Origin: Caenorhabditis remanei
Lineage: Eukaryota; Nematoda; Chromadorea; Rhabditida; Rhabditidae
Reading direction: 5' to 3'
Length of the DNA: 64,000 nucleotides
Assembly (NCBI RefSeq): GCF_010183535.1
Contig: NC_071329.1
Location: forward strand, 14,260,001-14,324,000
Shown here in pieces: positions 9,915-21,235 of this stretch. The position numbers and the translations under genes were made by a program. A model generated the notes under the pieces. The model had not been told where the DNA came from. It saw nothing but the letters and a program-made list of their open reading frames with translations, and did no database searches. Numbering within the stretch: position 1 is the stretch's first letter; every line of letters begins with the position of its first letter.

Positions 9915-11315
9915 GTATTTCGACGTGTGTGAAGTGATTCGTGTCTGTCACTGAATTTCGGGGGTTAATGAGGGAAAAGAAGATCAGAAAAACAAAATAA
10001 GATGAGACGACACGTTTTTTTCTTTCAAGCTGATCAGAGAGTTTGGTGACTTCCTGGTATTCTGAAGGATAGGTAATGATGTGTAATGAGAAATGAAACT
10101 AGAGAGTATTCTGAAAATGAAAATGATGAAATAAACAGAAAACAGGGCTTAAATATATCTGAAACTGAGTATTTTATCACTTTAAAATAGAAGATTCCAG
10201 ATTTAAAGAGTTAAGATATACAATACCGTGCAATAAGATATACAAATTTGCCTTTGTCAGTTGAAAATTACCAGTTTTGACAGTGTGTTACGATGTCACT
10301 GATTGTCCCACAAAGTAAATGATGTATGCACCATACAGAACAAAGGTAGAGCTTCATTTTTGTAGTTGACAACTTTTTTGTACGGGCACTCCCTTGAGAG
10401 TTGAGGTCACTTTAAGGAGGACAGCTCATAAATCACTATTTTGCACTGTGACGATTTGAGGGAGAAACTACTTTGCCAATATGTAACTTGCAATTTTCCA
10501 GTTCAACTCAAATTTTTGTGTTGTCATAAGAAACAAGATGATTAGATCAATAAACAGTTTTCAACTTATCTCTCATCTTTTCGTTTCTATCCAATCATTT
10601 TTTTTTCTTCTATCATCGAGACCCCTTCTCCTCTTTCCCTCTCAATCATCCGACCGGTTTCAACATGGGGCGGTTTTCCAAAAAAAAAACTTGATCGCGA
10701 AAAGATTGCAAAAGATAACAGTGAAAGTAAGAGTTTGAATAAACTCCTCCCATCGCTTTCCATATAAAAATGCAGGATGAAGAGTTTTGTGTCACTAAAA
10801 AATAAAACACCACGCAACCGCCAACATTCAAACTGGAGGAAGTATTGACCCTCTGTCTCTCTTGCCAAAGAGGTAATTTTGCAAGTTTTCCAAACTTTCA
10901 ACTAAATCTATTTTCAGAGATGTGACGAGAACGAGGACCGGATGCACGTTCATTTTCGACACAATTTAATCAAACTCAAAAGTGAAATCGATAGCTCGAA
11001 GGCTACAGTACTAGACTCGCCTCTCTTCACAATTCCTCTGAGTATATCGGTGACTGACAAGGATATCACCATCAAAGTAAGAAGTCTAAAGTTTTAACCA
11101 ATAGGAAATAAAAAATTCGCTGGTTATCAACCCGGATTCTAAACACTCGCTCTTCGGCCCCAATAATTTCCATTGTATTTCTGATCTTTTCAAACTGCCT
11201 CAGCCTCTACCGGAACATTTCTGAGGCCAGACTCAGATCAGATTGTAGACTCAGGCCGACATAAAATATTATTTTGTTAATTTTTTAATCGTAGTTTCTT
11301 GATACAATAAATAAT
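9915..11315. other. Intergenic region with half a MITE and a candidate orphan exon
   Basis: It holds the promoter side of sri 2, about half a copy of the CAGTACCGCTC MITE family (10215-10490), and splice-like signals on the + strand. The latter are a gtaag donor at about 10727, an atgcag acceptor at about 10773, a gtaat donor at about 10873 and a tttcag acceptor at 10917. No continuous protein results. Confidence 0.4.
10918..11076 (+). other. Candidate orphan coding exon
   Basis: A 159-nt segment is open in one frame (RCDENEDRMH near its start, SVTDKDITIK at its end), preceded by ctattttcag and followed by gtaagaag. The exons that would precede it contain stops in all frames. It is not similar to any gene in this window. 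It may be a relic of a lost gene or an exon of a gene I failed to assemble. Confidence 0.3.
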
Positions 11316-13740
11316 TTATTGAATGAATGAACTCCGCGCCATTGAAATAGTCTTTGCCGTTGTCACAAAACTTTGATTTTGGCGTTTTCTGAAATTTCAT
11401 AATAAATAATTAGTTTTTTTCGGGTGTTGACTTACGTACCGCAGAACAAAATTCCTGTAAGGAGGCGTTGTGAAGATAAGAACAACTGCATTGACAGATG
11501 AACGGAGAGAAAATACGGCGAGTGTTATTTGGATGATTACTGGAATTCAAGAAAGAAAACGATTTGGTTAGTGATCTGAAACTGTAACTCACTCTGTGCA
11601 TGTTCAATATCCAGCATGATGACAATGACAAAGCAAAATAATGGAATCAACAACAACGAGGAGGCAGCGAACTGAGCTAGTAAAATTTTCACAGTTGACC
11701 GATGTCTTCGAAAGTTACACAACGAAATTCTCCTTCTCACTTTTCGCAACATTTGAAACATGTCGATTGTGGATAAAGTGAAAACCAGAGCACATACTAT
11801 CCCGCCACTGAACGCCATAAAGATTACGAATAAAAACCAGTAGTTGAGTTCATAGATTGCAAAATTTGGAAGCGTTGAGAATCCAGGAAGATACTGTGGG
11901 TAGTTCTGAAGTATTACAGATTTTTATAATTGTGAACCTACAGTAGGTTATAAACTCAAAAGACTATCAACTTTGGCTGTTTTCAGTGGAAAATGACTAA
12001 CTATAAGTTTGACAGTGTATTTCGGTGTCACCTGATTGTTCGACTAATTCAATATTGTATGGGCTAAACAGAGAAAAAATAGCACATTATTTTTGTAGTT
12101 GATCATTTTTTGGTAGGGACACTCCCTAGAGAGTCGCGTACAAAGCAATTTCTCCCGACCAATTTCAGTGCAAAATGTTAATTTTTAATTTATTTGAAAC
12201 GAAGGAACAAGTCACTGACACGTTACATTCAGAAGAGGAGTTAAGTGAGATTTTAATTAGACCGGGTCACAGAATTAGATGGTATGGGCATTGAGGGTAA
12301 GATATTTAGTAAGATTTAGTTTGGCAATATTAGATTTAAAACACCGGGAAGAAATTTTAACGGGGAAAACATGTTCAGGAAGTTCATTCCAGCAATTTAG
12401 TGTACGATTTCCAATGAATTGTGAACGTTGATTAGACGTATTCTTTAAAGCGCACCGAATGTAATATTTGTGCCTACGTAAATTGGCGACATCAGGATAA
12501 TACGTACGAAGATTATCATAAAACCAGCCTGGCTGCCGCGCCTTCGGCGCTTCATCCGGCTGGCCTCTTCTTATTTTCCTGTTCACCCTCTCATAGAAGT
12601 GTTCACGTGGCCAAGTGGTTAACGCTCACGCCTGTCGCTTAAATGGCGAGGGTTCGACTTTTTCCCATGGCGCGCTCTCCACTTTATTTCTCAAAAATCT
12701 TGCGGACATCCTGAAAAACAGACAGACAAATCCACAAACAGAGCCCACACGCGTTTTATATATAAGAATGATAGAGTGATTTTTGAGCTGTCCCGATAGA
12801 ATGACCATAACTCTTTAGGGAGTGCTCGTACAAAAAAGTTGTCAACTACAAAAATGGAGCTCTATTTTTAATCTGCATGTTTAATCAAAAACCTACTTGG
12901 TGTGACAACCAGAACACCTATGACACACTGTCAAAGTTGCCCATTTTCCACTGATAACAGACAAAGTTTATAATCTTTTGAGCTGTAATGTACATATGTG
13001 TCTATATTGTTACCTTGCTAATGTATTCAATTTGCTGTTCCCTTTTCATTCCCGCCTCACAAAATGATAAAAAGAAAGTAAGTGGGGCAAAAGGAAGACA
13101 GACTGCCAAGAAGTTGTGAACTTTCTCCGGAACAACATGTTGTTTCGTGATGCTTGCTATCGTTTGATGCTTTTTGACGAAGCAGAATGTCAAACTTTCG
13201 AGTTGAGCAACGATTGCAGATACTATGAAGGCCTGGAAAAAGGTTAATATAGCTTTTGAGACTTATCAGGGAAAAGAAAACCGCGATGCGCACGCAGCGC
13301 GATTCGTTTTTTGAAAAATTCGCGCCCCTGTGACTTAAGAATTTCAGAGAAAGTCAAAAAGGCCTTCAATGACATTACAGACAAACAAACACAACATTTG
13401 AATCAACCTCACAATAAGGTAATGCGTCCAGACGTCCAAGTATCTAGCCAGGTACCCGACACTGTACCCAGCCATGACTGGGAATAACGGGAGAGGTTGC
13501 ATAAGAAATGATAAGTGAATATCAGTGATTGTACAGGTTATCTAAAGACATTTTCTGTAAAAAATAATAAGTTACCTGAAAAGTTACCTGAAACATGAGC
13601 AGGGCATGTCTGAAATTATCAATTTTCTCGCTTTTAAAAATAACTAGAAGAATGGTTCCAGAGCATAGAAATATGGATAATGTACCAATAATGTGATAGT
13701 AGACCACAAGCCATTCAGGAGTCTCAAAGGAGACTGTCAT
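11316..13740 (-). CDS. Sri-class chemoreceptor 3 with a repeat-swollen intron
   Basis: Inferred exons are 13740-13588, 13541-13413, 13232-13014, 11905-11593, 11539-11440 and 11388-11316 (328 aa, frame closes). It starts MTVSFETPEW and has TDIHLSFLMQPLPLFP, VKKHQTIASITKQHV, a CEAGMKREQQ loop and TTPPYRNFVLR. The TM5-side intron (11906-13013) is 1.1 kb because a MITE carrying a LINE fragment sits in it; this intron is usually under 60 bp in the family. Just after exon 1 the sequence CAGGTAACTTTTCAGGTAAC gives two in-phase donors 12 nt apart, so a 4-residue isoform is possible. Confidence 0.9.
12180..12600 (-). mobile_element. 3' fragment of a non-LTR retrotransposon
   Basis: An open frame on the minus strand (12586-12275) ends with the hallmark C-terminus of LINE reverse transcriptases: a run of the form R-T-L-N-x-W-N-E-L-P, then a hydrophobic turn and S-x-x-F-K. 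The minus-strand 3' end at 12180 carries AATAAA and an A-rich end, as expected of a 5'-truncated LINE. It lies within an older MITE in a receptor intron. Confidence 0.7.
12604..12668 (+). other. tRNA-like sequence (degenerate)
   Basis: GTGGCCAAGTGGTTAACGC resembles a tRNA D-arm (A box) and GGGTTCGACT a T-arm (B box), with a possible TCGC/GCGA stem between them. The T-stem does not close properly, so this is a tRNA-derived relic and not a gene. It lies beside the LINE fragment. Confidence 0.4.
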
Positions 13741-14038
13741 ACTGGAAGGTCAAAAATAGACTTTGAATATTCTGGAGAATTCCAGGTGGAAATAGTAGAG
13801 CAGGCTTTGAAAACTAGAAAACTTGAGAGAATACACATGATGTGTGCGTCTGCATAGTTGAAACGGGCAATTAAAGAGGAGAATGAATGTTACCAACCAA
13901 TTTTATAAAACAGAAAACATAAGATTATATTTGAAAGATCACTTCCCATGAAATGGCTTGACCAAACTATACAGACATTTTTGAAAAGTTTACAATCGGA
14001 TAAAAGTGAAATATCAAAGTATCAAATTGCTGAAACCT
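13741..14038. other. Intergenic spacer between sri 3 and sri 4
   Basis: The 3' side of sri 4 and the 5' side of sri 3, both transcribed leftward. AT-rich, with no repeat or ORF recognised. Confidence 0.35.
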
Positions 14039-15397
14039 TCAGCTCCACGAGTTCCGACTCATCGAGATAGCAACTGTGGCAATCACCAAGTTGTTCGATG
14101 AAGTTTTTCTGAAACACATGGTCACTACCTCGTCATAAATTGTCCCTCACTACCTCATCACAAACTTTCTGAACGGCGGAGTTGTTGCTATGAGCACCAC
14201 GGCATTCACGGACGATCTCAATGAAAATATTGCCAAAATCACATGCACTATTCCTTGAGATTGTTCGATTCCAGTCATAATAACTACCGAAAAGCAGAAT
14301 GATGGGATAAGCAACAGTGAGGAAGCTGCAAACTGTGCCAGGAGACTCTTTACAGTAGATCGATGCCTTCGGAAGTTGGTCGCAGAGATCTTTCTTCGGG
14401 ATTTTCGGAGCATTTGGAACATGTCAATAGTTGTGAATGTGTAGATGCAGCCACAGAATATTCCACCAAAAAAACTGAGTGAGATGATTAGGAAGAACCA
14501 GAAGTTTCCTTCGTAGATGGTAAAGTTTTGAAGGGAAGAAAATTGTTCGATATATTCAGGGTGGTGCTGAAATTAAATATTTGATATTATCGGTTCACGA
14601 ACACCTGCCGGGGGTGTTAAAGGCGCATCTAATTTGTGCGAAATGGTTTCGAAGCGAAAAACATGACTTGCAGTTCTTTTCAGACCTGCAAAGCTCAAAA
14701 ACACGGCATGTGATCTATTTCAACTACGAGACCATTCCGCGAAATTCCCAATAAATCAGATGCGCCTTTAACACTTCTGGCACGAGTTCGTGAACCGATT
14801 ATAGCGAATGCTGTAAGACATCCAGACACCCAAGATACATTTATTCACTCACCTTTCTGACATAACCCATTTGATTTTCTCTCTTCATGCCTGCATTACA
14901 AAATGCCATGTATCCAAATATTGGGAAAAATGGCGAAATCATAGTGATTGCGTCATTCACATTCTTGGGAATCAAATGTCTTTTTGTGATATTTGCAATT
15001 ATTTGATGTTTTCTCACAAAACAATACGCCAAACTTTCCAACTGAGCCACTATCATTCCCACGAGTAATGCTATCAGATAGTGGGACCAAACATCGAAAT
15101 ATTTGGCTAGAAACCCTACACAATATCCAGACATTAGTGGAAATAAGGGAAATGGTTGCATGAGGAAAAGGAAATTAATATCAGTTATTGTACACACCGT
15201 CTGAAAATAAAAATATTTCCCGTACCAATTCCTTCAAAATTTACCTGAAAAACCAACAGAGAATATCGAAAACTGTCGATACTTTCACTTTTGAATACAA
15301 GCAATGCTATAGTGAAAAGATTCAAAAATAAGGAAACAGTGCCTATGAAATGATAAAAGATGAATAACCACAAGGGTACTTCAAAGTCGATTGTCAT
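14039..15397 (-). CDS. Sri-class chemoreceptor 4
   Basis: Inferred exons are 15397-15245, 15200-14853, 14566-14154 and 14108-14039 (327 aa, frame closes). Two introns found in other copies are missing: exons 2+3 are fused (348 nt), and so are the TM5-6 and TM7 exons (413 nt). It begins MTIDFEVPLW and carries TDINFLFLMQPFPLFP, VRKHQIIANITKRH, CNAGMKRENQM and TTPPFRKFVMR. The remaining long intron holds a small palindromic MITE at 14589-14799. Confidence 0.9.
14589..14799. mobile_element. Small palindromic MITE in the sri 4 intron
   Basis: Inverted ends share ATCGGTTCACGAAC, and GGCGCATCT is mirrored by AGATGCGCC. About 211 bp, non-coding. Confidence 0.7.
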
Positions 15398-15607
15398 TTT
15401 TTTTTCTAAAATGAGATTGGAAACAAGAAGAAAATGAACGATAATTTCGGGGGATTTTGAGTGGGAAAATGAGTGTGACCCGGAATTATAGGGTAGTTAA
15501 GTTGTCAATTTGTATTCCTAAGGCAAATTTCCAGCAACGGAGCATGATTTGCAGGTGAAAAATAAAAAAAATTCAGAGACAGATGTTTCTCTAGTTTGTG
15601 GACTTTT

Positions 15608-18262
15608 TTAAAAAGAGAATCAATTAAAAATAACAAAACAAAAACCACAGCAACAAGTCCCGATTTCCAGAAAAAGTAGGCGTTGACAGTTTTTTAAACA
15701 GTTCTCGACGTCGTTTTCTTATTTTTATTTGTACCAATTGGAAGGTTCTGAGCTCAGAAAAATTGACCACATGGACGACAGCTTCACGGATGTTTTTACA
15801 GCAAGCGGTTTAGCACCTCCGCGTGGAACTTTCAACCAATTTTTGGATGGGTTCGAAGGAAGAATTAGTTCAAATTTGATTTTTTCAATAAGTTTTTCAG
15901 GTTTCCGCTTTTTTATTGATTTTCTCAGAAGCATGTCGATGAATTTGAGGTTCCGACACAGAAACAGCATAATGATGTTCTGGAGCAGTTATTTTGTAGT
16001 CTTTATCTGAAATTAAAAGACTGAATATGTATTTTCCAACCAGTTTTCCAGAAATATCGGTTTTTGTCCCTTGTCATGCTCTTGGTGTAATTTTCTGAAG
16101 GTTCCTTATCGAATCTGTGAAATATTGAACATCTAAAAATTTATATTATCAAATTTACACAGCATGAATATTGAAAACTCTGGTGTTCAGCATCCCAAAC
16201 GCCACAATTAGAAATAAATAGTGGTAGCCGAAGTGGTGGCTGTTTCTAGTCCGCCGCCTTCGTTTTCTCTTCCATTGTCTGCGTCTCTTCTGTTTCCCCT
16301 CCTCTCGTACCCCGTCGCGGACCTCGATTGATGTCGGTACATAGATTCGCATAAGAGGGGAGGCAGCGCAGTGTTAGTCGGTTTTAACCCAGTTACTCAA
16401 GGTACGCTGGAGTTCCGACCATTCGAAAGAATGTGTTGAACAACTATAACTTTTGGAACCGCTCTGCTGGGGTCATCCGGCAGAGCAAAAGTACTTTATT
16501 GTCTTCTGAGGAACTGAATCTTTGAGTTTTCATCATCAAATTAATATCAGAAAAAAATCGGATTATGGATTGGAAAATATATTCTGGACTGTGAAAGAAG
16601 GCATGAAATACGTCGAATGCAATATTTAATTCGGTATGAAAAAAACATACGCGAGTATAATTCTAAATATCTAGTCTCTTCATTTGCGCTGCAAAATTTT
16701 CCGAGTCACTTCGAACATTCTGATAAGAACAGTTGTCTGAATTGGTGTGAAGCAGCTTGCAGATATTTTATATATAAAACAGTATTATTTTTTCTTACCT
16801 CACGGTCTCCCATACTGGGAAAAGAACTGCAAAAAATGTGAAGCCGATTTTTTCACGTTTTAATTCAATTTGTATTTTTTTGCATTGAAAATCCAGTATT
16901 TTTAGATTTTTAGACTTCGCAATGAGTGTAAAAAGGTCCCATCCATCAGAATTGTTTTAAAAATTTTTCGATCTTATGAGCCAGAAACGTGAATTTGGTC
17001 AGAGAACAGCTTTCTTCTTTTTCGGAATGTGGGGGACCGTGCAGTTCACAATTTTATTATTGATTTCGTGAGACCAAATTGATGGAAAAGATTGAGTTCA
17101 TCAGAAGACATGAAATCATACGCGTAAAGTATTTTTGCTCTGCCGGATGACCCCAGCAGAGCGGTTCCAAAAGTTATAGTTGTTCAACACATTCTTTCGA
17201 ATGGTCGGAACTCCAGCGTACCTTGAGTAACTGGGTTAAAACCGACAAACACTGCGCTGCCTCCCCTCTTATGCGAATCTATGTACCGACATCAATCGAG
17301 GTCCGCGACGGGGTACGAGAGGAGGGGAAACAGAAGAGACGCAGACAATGGAAGAGAAAACGCAAGCGGCGGACTAGAAACAGCCACCACTTCGGCCACC
17401 ATTATTTATTTCTAATTGTGGCGTTTGGGATGCTGAAAATAGGAATTTTCAATATTCATGTGGTATAAATTTAATTAAATAAATTTTTAGATGCTTAAAA
17501 CTTCACAGATTCGATAAGGAACCTTCAGAAAATGACACCAGGAGCATGACAAGGGACAAAAACCGATATTTCTTGAAAACTGGTTGAAAAATACATTTTC
17601 TGTATTCTAATTTTAGCTGAAGACTTCGCAATAGCTGCTCCAGAACATCTTTATGCTGTTGCTGTGCCGCAACCTCGAATTCATCGACATGCTTCTGAGA
17701 AAATTAAAAAGAATCGAAAACCCCGGAAAACTTATTGAAAAAATCAGATCTGAACTAATTCTTCCTTCAAACTCATCAAAAAAATTTTCTGAAAGTTCCC
17801 CGCGGAGGTGCTGAACGACTTGGTGTAACAAAAAAGTGAAGATCATAGAAGTAGAAATAGAAAAATGAAGAATCACACAAAAATCACACTAGAACTGGTC
17901 GTAAGTACCAGTTGGAGAAGGACGGAAGACAGGAGACATAAAACCATAATGAAATCATGTTTTCCTGAATTTTCAGCAGCAATTTTCAAGCTCGGTGCTC
18001 TTAAGAAAATTGAAACTTTGATTTTTCGACTATCCCTGACAGCAGTATCGATATTTTTGATTCCGAATCTCATGTAAAACATCCGGGAAGCTGTCGTTCA
18101 CGTGGTTAAATCTTCAGAGCTCAGAATCTTCCAATTGACTCCAAAAAAATAAGAAAATGGCGTCGAAATCTGTAAAAAACTGTCAGCGGTATCATTCTGG
18201 AAATCGGGTCATGCTGCCTGTGATTTTTGTTTTCTCATTTTGTATTTATTCTTTAAAAAAAT
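15608..18262. mobile_element. Long-inverted-repeat element (~2.65 kb) with ~0.9-1.1-kb arms
   Basis: The left arm (15608-about 16500) and right arm (about 17120-18262) are inverted copies. The mirrored landmarks are CCCGATTTCCAG at the outer part, CCAATTGGAAG, GATGTTCTGGAGCAG, GGTACATAGATTCGCATAAG and CCGCTCTGCTGGGGTCATCC. A partial third copy lies at 21232-21908. The centre holds a copy of the CACGGTCTCCC MITE family (16805-17050). No transposase is visible. It could be a foldback-type transposon or two elements inserted head to head. Confidence 0.7.
16155..16352 (-). other. Repeat-borne short ORF (also at 17268-17468 + and 21771-21574 -)
   Basis: All three copies of the repeat arm keep the same 65-codon frame. 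It starts MRIYVPTSIEVRDG, then has a strongly basic stretch (KRRRQWKRKR) and a hydrophobic end (YLFLIVAFGML). The copies differ at several residues but none has a stop. It may be chance preservation in a young repeat; I do not claim it is translated. Confidence 0.3.
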
Positions 18263-19362
18263 ATTTCCCAATCCTAATTTCGAAACTGGTGAGATGTCTG
18301 TATACACCGAGGAAGTAACACCAGTGGGGGAAAAAGTGTGAGACGGGACCTCTCTGGTTCGATTCCTGTTGTGGAAACATTTTTTGCGTTTCATCCTGCG
18401 ATTTTTTTTAATTGAGGGAAGAAAAAATGTTACAGTTTTATGTATCTGGAAGCTGCTTCACCCGAATTAGACATTTATTCGTATGAAAGACTTCGAAGGG
18501 GCTAATTTGCAAAGCAAACGGAAAGTTCGTTTGAATTAAGCACCTATTGAAATCAAGCAGTATTGTTAGGGACCGCAATGAACGTGGGCGGAGTTTTTCA
18601 TTTTCTTCTCTTGAGGCGTCATGAGGAGCTTATTGAAATGTTTGACGGACTGCCCTGCGAGCCCAGAACGCTAAAACAGAATGACAACTTTTGACCCCTA
18701 TGTAATCGAGTACGTAGAATTCGATGAGCACACTTTCCTTTTACCCAAATCTATAGTTTTCTCAGAAAACTAAAAAAACGTTTTGCTTTTTTCAAAAAAA
18801 AAGTCACGTTTAATTTGTTCTAGGTCGAACACGCATCAGTTTTTGACAGTTTCTATTAGTTCTGGACATACTCTAATAGGTTTTGAAAGAAAATTCGATT
18901 TTCGTGCTGTCGAATTTTTTTGGGAGCCATCTGAACTTCGAGGCATCACATCAAAAAACTTTCTGTGATAACATATATATTTTCTGACATATTCTTTTTG
19001 GACATCTCTTCAGGTACCTGTGGCCAAAATTTGGAAGCTCATTGATTCGTAAAATGTGATTTTTTCGATGTCGGAAGACAACAGATTCAAAAAGAAAATC
19101 AGTTTTCCCGTCAGTTTAGTTTAAAGGAGGTCAAACACGCATCATTTCTTGACGGATTCAGATTCTACGCAAAATTTCCTATTATCAGCGTCACATTTGT
19201 ACTCATTTAGTTCAGTGGATAAGACGCTGGGTTTTTAATCAAACGGTTTCTGGTTCGAACTTTCCCAAATTTTACAAAAATTCGACGGATTGAACGTGAA
19301 AACAGAAAATAGTTTTTGCGTGGTCAGGAAAACAAAAGAATTCCCCAAGAGAAATTCAGTAG
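18263..19362. other. Repeat-rich intergenic sequence with two tRNA-like relics
   Basis: No gene is recognised. Around 18330-18370 (CCTCTCTGGTTCGATTCC) and 19205-19262 (AGTTCAGTGGATAAGACGC and CTGGTTCGAAC) are degenerate tRNA-like D/T-arm sequences. About 18420-18510 resembles, inverted, the segment near 16680-16790. Confidence 0.4.
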
Positions 19363-19513
19363 AAACCATGGCTGACTAAAAGGTCCTGTAACTTCGGAGA
19401 GAGTGAATATTTTCAGAAAAAAATTTGGGAATGTACTTCCATTTACCTGAAGAAAAGGTCAGGATGGAAATTTTAATGAAAAATTGAGTTTGAAAAAAAA
19501 TGTTGCGGTCTCT
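19363..19513. repeat. Direct repeat, copy 1 (~150 bp)
   Basis: Near-identical to 19752-19902 (AACCATGGCTGACTAAAAGG to TTGCGGTCTCT). The pair brackets an orphan sri exon. Confidence 0.8.
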
Positions 19514-19645
19514 ATTCATATGGACTAAAAATGCCCGTGAAAAGATTTTGTTAAAAAATGAGGGCGGCCCGATTTTCGACAAATATGAAAATTAGTAGAA
19601 AAATAACCGATTTTCTAGTTTTGACCATCTCAAACTTTTTTCCAG

Positions 19646-19745
19646 TACTCGTGGAAATCACTCTTCTCATCGGAGCCCTCCATCCAATTGTCAATGCAAT
19701 CCTTCTCACCATGACCACTTCTCAATTCAGAGAAGTTGTATTTGG
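19646..19745 (+). pseudogene. Orphan sri TM7 exon
   Basis: A 100-nt exon, preceded by 'tttttccag', encodes a TM7 segment (GALHPIVNAILLTMTTSQFR). It is nearly identical to exon 4 of sri 6 (24113-24002, minus), including the intron sequence before its acceptor. No other sri exon lies nearby, so this is a detached duplicate. Confidence 0.8.
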
Positions 19746-19751
19746 TTAGCC

Positions 19752-19902
19752 AAACCATGGCTGACTAAAAGGTCCGGTAACTTCGGAGAGTGTGAATATT
19801 TTCGAGAAAAAAATTGGGAATGTACTTCCATTGACTTGAAGAACAGGTCAGGATGGAAATTTTTATAAAAAAATGAGTTTGAAAAAAATGTTGCGGTCTC
19901 TA
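19752..19902. repeat. Direct repeat, copy 2 (~150 bp)
   Basis: Second copy of the repeat that flanks the orphan exon. It abuts the foldback element at 19904. Confidence 0.8.
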
Positions 19903-19903
19903 A

Positions 19904-20699
19904 CAAGGGAACCTTTTAAGTGGGACCTAATGCCAGCAAAAACGACCTATACAGGTCGAAAGAGGATGTTTGAAAACCTATAAATCAACTTTCAAAAGTT
20001 GCTTACGTGACCTGTAAGTGGCTGAAATCTCGACCTGAAAATTGACCAATTTTACCATTGATTTGGTGTATCTCCTACCACGTTTGTAAAGACTACGGCG
20101 GCAGTATAAAAACGTGTTCGAGTGGCGCAGGTGGTTAGAGCGTAGGAGGAGAAAAGTTTTGCCCTGGTTCGACACCTGCACCATTTTTCTTTTTTTTGTT
20201 GATTTTTCCCACTTTTTTTTCAATGAGTTTTTGGAATCTATCATATAAGTTTTTTGTACCACCACCAACGCGATTCCCTTCTGAATCCATTTCAAATGAT
20301 GATTATGAGAAATTTCTGCCAGTTGACAGATGAAAGTGCTGAAATTTATGATTTATGATAGATTCCAAAAACTCATTGAAAAAAAAGTGGGAAAAATCAA
20401 CAAGAAAAAAAGAAAAAATTGTGCGGGGGTCGAACCAGGGCAAAACTTTTCTCCTCCTAGGCTCTAACCACCTGCGCCACTCGAAAACGTTTTTATACTG
20501 CCGCCGTAGTCTTTACAAACGTGGTAGGAGATACAGCAAATCAATGGTAAAAATGGCCAATTTTCAGATGGAAATTTCAGACACTTACAGGTCACGTAAG
20601 CAACTTTTGAAAGTTGATTTATAGGTTTTCAAACATCCTCTTTCACCCTGTATAGGTCGTTTTTGCTGGCATTAGGTCCCACTTAAAAGGTTCCCTTGT
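19904..20699. mobile_element. Foldback element with tRNA-like motifs in both arms
   Basis: The arms 19904-20245 and 20354-20699 are inverted repeats with about 108 bp between them. Outer ends read ACAAGGGAACCTTTTAAGTG and its mirror. Each arm contains a tRNA-like segment: TCGAGTGGCGCAGGTGGTTA near 20117 and CCTGGTTCGACACC near 20163, mirrored at about 20424-20485. Open frames seen through the arms are by-products of this symmetry. No transposase is present. Confidence 0.8.
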
Positions 20700-20779
20700 A
20701 AGTATTGTTGTTTTTTTTTCATATCGAATCAAATATTGCAAACGAAGCATTTCATGTCTTCTTACATTCAAAAACATAT

Positions 20780-21235
20780 ATTCCAGTCCACGATCTCTAA
20801 CTCTGCGAAAAAGAACTACAAGAAACGTGAACCCGATTCAATTATTTTATTTTTTGCATTGAAAGTGCAGTTTTTTTCAAGTTTTCAGACATCGCAATGG
20901 ATTAAAAAAGGACCCATCCATCAGAATTGTGGAAAATTGAATTAACTATCTAATGATCCAAAAAACATGAATTTTGGTCTGAAAATTGACTTTTTTGATA
21001 CAGAAAAAAAAAGATTTTCAGAAAATTGAGTAAAACTTTTTGGCAGAAAACATTTTCCAACAAAAATTGAACATAATGTACTCGAGGATAATGTGAAACT
21101 GTTACACTTTTTAGAAAAATAAATATTGGATGAAATGACAGAAAATCTCAATTGTCTGAAAGTCTGTTTTTCGGTATCAAAAAAGTCAATTTTGTCCAAA
21201 ATTCACGTTTGCTGGCTCATAAGATGTCGTTCAGA
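20780..21235. mobile_element. CACGGTCTCCC-family MITE, diverged copy
   Basis: Shares GAACTACAAGAAACGTGAA, TTTCAGACATCGCAATG and CCCATCCATCAGAATTG with the other family members, and is roughly palindromic. The terminal CACGGTCTCCC is eroded here. Confidence 0.55.

Larger units (their letters stand above)
11941..12988. mobile_element. CAGTACCGCTC-family MITE, split by a later insertion
   Basis: The left half (11941-12175) and right half (about 12790-12988) are inverted copies of each other and match the complete element at 44547-44990. They share the motifs CAACTTTGGC, TTTGACAGTGTATTTCGGTG and GTAGTTGA. A 0.6-kb insertion separates them. Confidence 0.7.

Noticed and set aside
12604..12668. A functional tRNA gene
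   Set aside because: The T-stem and acceptor stem do not pair, unlike the complete tRNA-Thr at 8672-8743.
19978..20624. Two similar basic ORFs (about 90-105 codons) in opposite directions
   Set aside because: They are the two arms of the foldback element read in mirror image, and they include the tRNA-like segment. Similarity follows from the inverted repeat.
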